From contig NZ_FNWL01000001.1 in the NCBI RefSeq assembly GCF_900108095.1, positions 1,364,001 through 1,428,000 of the forward strand: a stretch of DNA of 64,000 nt. The letters are read 5' to 3'. This DNA comes from Natronorubrum sediminis (GTDB lineage: Archaea > Halobacteriota > Halobacteria > Halobacteriales > Natrialbaceae). Below are positions 61,539 to 64,000 of the stretch, piece after piece. The notes beneath the pieces are model-generated. The model was not told the DNA's origin, did not search any database, and saw only the letters and a list, made by a program, of their open reading frames with translations. Positions within the stretch are counted from its first letter, which is position 1; the number at the start of each line of letters is the position of its first letter. The translations under genes were made by a program, and so were the position numbers.

Positions 61539-62705
61539 ATGGCAAGTCGGTTCTGGAAACTCGTCTCGCAGGTTACTATCTGGCACGTCGCGGCCAGTAT
61601 CTGTTACTACGCGATCTACGCGGGCACGTCGCTGTTCAGCGACGCGTTCTCGCTCTCCGGGTTCGAAGTCGGCCTCGTCATCACCTCGCTGACGCTCGGC
61701 TACGCGATCTTTCTGTTACCACTGGGGGTCGCGACGGATCGATTCGGTGAGCACACCACGCTGACACTCGGACTCATCGGCCTCTCAGTCGGCACGTTTC
61801 TGGTCGCGCTCGCGCCGAATTACGGCCTGTTGCTCGTCGCCGTCTTCGTGCTCGGCTCGGCGTACGGCACCGCCACGCCGGGGACTAACAAGGCAATCTT
61901 CGACAACATCAAACCGGAGCGACAACACCGAGCGATCGGCGTCAAACAGATCGGGCCGACCATCGGCAGCGCGGTCAGTTCCCTCCTCGTGACGGGACTG
62001 GTCGGCTACCTCTTCTGGCAGGCCGGTTTCCTCGTCGCCGCGGGCGTCGGGGTCGTCTGTGCCCTGCTCTTCTATCTGACCTACAGTGGAACCAGCGCGG
62101 CCGCGACGACGTACCCCGATTTCGGAAAGTTGCTCTCGAATCGGACCTACCTCTTCCTCGTAACCGCCGGCGTCTGTATCGGCGCGGGATTTTACACGAC
62201 GACCGGCTACACCGTCCTCTACGTCGACGAAGGCATCGGTGCTGCGGTCGCGACCGGTGGCATCGTCCTCGCCCTGTTGCAGGTGTTCAGTAGCGTCGGC
62301 AAGGTGCTCTCGGGCTGGCTCGCGGACACCCTCCCCGGCACACCCCGGCGCAGAATCGGCGCCATCCTCTTCGTCCAGGTGTTCCTCGGCGGCTTCGTCT
62401 TCTTTCTCGTGACGCTCACCGAGACGCCACTCGAGGCCACGGTCGTCTTCTCGGTCCTCGGCTTTCTCGTGCTCGGATCGACGGGCGTCTACTACTCCTG
62501 TATCTCGACGGTCGTCACGGACGACGAAATCGGGGCGGCGTCCTCGGCGGGCCAGTTCGCGATGACCTTCGGCGGGTTGCTCGCACCGCCCGTCTTCGGG
62601 TTCTTAATCGACACCACGGGGTACGCCGCCGCGTGGTCGTTCCTCGGCGTACTCGCGTTGCTCGGGTCGGGGTTCATCGCACTCGTCGTGCTCACTGCGG
62701 AGTGA
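61539..62705 (+). CDS. MFS transporter, type D
   Basis: A 388-residue twelve-helix MFS permease beginning MASRFWKLVSQVTIWHVAAS. Loop 2-3 reads GVATDRFGEHTTL; ATPGTNKAIFDNIKPERQHRAIGVKQIG is a marked signature (here: TPGTNKAIFDNI, HRAIGVKQIG), seen in nitrate- and organic-acid MFS groups. WLADTLPGTPRRRIG is the loop 8-9 motif. It follows the redox fusion after 92 bases on the same strand and converges with the next MFS, 58 bases away. Substrate unknown. Confidence 0.87.
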   Translation: MASRFWKLVSQVTIWHVAASICYYAIYAGTSLFSDAFSLSGFEVGLVITSLTLGYAIFLLPLGVATDRFGEHTTLTLGLIGLSVGTFLVALAPNYGLLLVAVFVLGSAYGTATPGTNKAIFDNIKPERQHRAIGVKQIGPTIGSAVSSLLVTGLVGYLFWQAGFLVAAGVGVVCALLFYLTYSGTSAAATTYPDFGKLLSNRTYLFLVTAGVCIGAGFYTTTGYTVLYVDEGIGAAVATGGIVLALLQVFSSVGKVLSGWLADTLPGTPRRRIGAILFVQVFLGGFVFFLVTLTETPLEATVVFSVLGFLVLGSTGVYYSCISTVVTDDEIGAASSAGQFAMTFGGLLAPPVFGFLIDTTGYAAAWSFLGVLALLGSGFIALVVLTAE

Positions 62706-62763
62706 GTTATTCGGCTGTGAGTGGTGTGGATCGTCGAGGTGAAAACGGAGACCGCTCGAGTCC

Positions 62764-64000
62764 TCAGGCGCTCGCGTCCGTCGTCGTGGACTGTCGGTGG
62801 CTCACCGCGACGTGCAATCCGATCGACAGCGCGGCACCAATCAGTGCGAATCCGGAGAGCATCGCGAAGAAGTAGACGAGTTCGAACGAGCCGAGGACGA
62901 ACCCGCCGGCGGCGATACTCGCGGAGCCGAGGCCGAACTCGCCGAGGTAGGTGTACCCGTAGGAGAGCCCGCGCGTATCGGCCGGCGTGTAGACGGCGAC
63001 GGCCTCCTGATAGAACGGCTGAATCGCGAAGAGGAAGAAACCGATCACGCCACAGAGTGCGAGCAGCGGCACTAATCCGATCGAGGAGACCGGGACGAAC
63101 ACCAGCGCGAGGAGCGCGAGAATGGAGAAGATGACCATCAGTCCGCGCTCGGCGGCGAAACGATCCGTCAGTTTCCCACCTGCGTACTGACCCGCCATCC
63201 CGACCACGAGCAAGCCGACGTAGATGTAGTCGGCGGGTTCGATGCCTTCGAGTCCGGCTCCGATATCGATCCCCTCCATGACGGGCAGTCCGTGGAGAAT
63301 TTCGGGCAGGTAGGTGAGCATGCCGCGGTAGAACAGTCCCTCGAACGTGACGATGACGAAGACGACCGCGAACGCGCTCGCGAAGAGCGTCCGCGAGTTC
63401 GAGAGGAAGTCGTCGAGCGTCAGCGCGTCGTCGGAACTGGCGTCGACGTTATCCTCGACGGCCGCCGTCGCATCGAAGTCCGCCTGCAGGCCGTAGACCG
63501 CCGCGATGAAGCCCGGGATCGCGAGGATGGCCGCGACGTACTGCCACTCGAGGAAGATGAGCAACGTGGCGGCGACGAACGGGCCCAGCGCGATACCGAT
63601 GTTGCCGGCGATACCGTGCCAGGCGAAGACGGTGCCCCGTTCCTCGACGCCGGTACTGATGAGCGCGAGTCCGGCGGGGTGGTAGACGCTCGCGGCGAGC
63701 CCCCAGAGGAGCAAGCCGAACGCGATGGCGTATATCGAGTCGACGTAGGCGGCACCCGCGATGAGGACGAAGGCCGCGCTCATGCCGGCGAGACAGAGCA
63801 AGATCAATCGTTTCGGTCCGAATCGGTCGGCGAGGACGCCGGCTGGCAGTGCACCGAAGCCGAACAGGCCGTAACTCGGTGCGAGGACGAGTCCGAGAAC
63901 CAGCAAGGAGACGTCGAATTCGGCGAGCCAGACGACGAGAAAGATCGGAATCGAGGTTTCGAACCAGTGGACGAGCGAGTGACCCGCCATGGTGAATCCA
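62764..64000 (-). CDS. MFS transporter, type A (5' end outside window)
   Basis: The first Met in the window reads MAGHSLVHWFETSIPIF, but the frame is open to the edge with Gly-Phe-Thr before it, aligning with RFTMIGHATFHVYELTIPLF in the permease at 13308-14576, where the true start is some 12 codons further upstream. So the gene is 5'-truncated by the window edge. At least 412 residues are visible, with GVLADRFGPKRLILL, SVYHPAGLALIS, WHGIAGNIGIALG and LSYGYTYLGEFG as conserved stretches, and an acidic loop near residue 185. Confidence 0.87.
   Translation of the reverse strand, partial: GFTMAGHSLVHWFETSIPIFLVVWLAEFDVSLLVLGLVLAPSYGLFGFGALPAGVLADRFGPKRLILLCLAGMSAAFVLIAGAAYVDSIYAIAFGLLLWGLAASVYHPAGLALISTGVEERGTVFAWHGIAGNIGIALGPFVAATLLIFLEWQYVAAILAIPGFIAAVYGLQADFDATAAVEDNVDASSDDALTLDDFLSNSRTLFASAFAVVFVIVTFEGLFYRGMLTYLPEILHGLPVMEGIDIGAGLEGIEPADYIYVGLLVVGMAGQYAGGKLTDRFAAERGLMVIFSILALLALVFVPVSSIGLVPLLALCGVIGFFLFAIQPFYQEAVAVYTPADTRGLSYGYTYLGEFGLGSASIAAGGFVLGSFELVYFFAMLSGFALIGAALSIGLHVAVSHRQSTTTDASA

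Overview
The window is chromosomal DNA of a haloarchaeon, most likely of the Natrialbales (Natrinema/Haloterrigena/Natronorubrum type). The signs are high GC, very acidic proteins, a halobacterial 2Fe-2S ferredoxin with an acidic N-terminal insertion, Tat-lipobox export, promoters with the TATA element about 27 nt from the start codon (leaderless transcripts), and archaeal regulators. No rRNA, tRNA, transposase, integrase or CRISPR array was found. Both ends cut a gene.

1-12.6 kb is housekeeping and ion transport. It holds an ACT-domain regulator, hisB and hisA separated by the potassium transporter gene trkH, an SLC13-type anion permease with two RCK_C domains, and two PiT phosphate permeases facing each other around a UspA protein and an unusual membrane-anchored 15-residue-repeat coiled-coil protein. 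The halobacterial ferredoxin follows. A hairpin-rich non-coding tract lies between trkH and hisA.

13.3-17.8 kb is a transporter patch with three MFS permeases and a carboxymuconolactone-decarboxylase-like protein. Two of the permeases are 390-residue convergent paralogues.

17.9-46.6 kb is a large catabolic island for organic or hydroxy acids. Uptake would be by a TAXI-type TRAP system (fused permease plus Tat lipoprotein). The enzymes are 2-hydroxyacid dehydrogenases, a class III aminotransferase, a CaiB-type CoA transferase, a fumarylacetoacetate-hydrolase-fold enzyme, two enolase-superfamily acid-sugar dehydratases translationally coupled by an ATGA overlap, a LarA-like (DUF2088) protein, a cupin coupled to an SDR that lacks YxxxK, a TcuA-like flavoprotein, an enoyl-CoA hydratase, an aldehyde dehydrogenase and a TPP enzyme. 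A co-directional run follows: RraA aldolase, threonine-synthase-like enzyme, His-tailed cupin dioxygenase, fused IpdAB/CoA-transferase-like protein, acyl-CoA dehydrogenase and MFS. An IclR regulator sits in the middle, and palindromes of the form GTGY-N4-RCAC recur at its own promoter and around the TRAP genes. The substrate is unknown; the gene content suggests acid dehydration, oxidation and retro-aldol or hydrolytic cleavage, then CoA activation.

48-64 kb holds further amino-acid and amine catabolism. A divergent class III aminotransferase / methylmalonate-semialdehyde dehydrogenase pair with an Lrp regulator reads as beta-alanine or 3-aminoisobutyrate degradation. A SolA/sarcosine-oxidase-type flavoenzyme, RidA, two VOC proteins, an MDR dehydrogenase, a third class III aminotransferase, a glutaredoxin-peroxiredoxin fusion without a peroxidatic cysteine, and three more MFS permeases follow.
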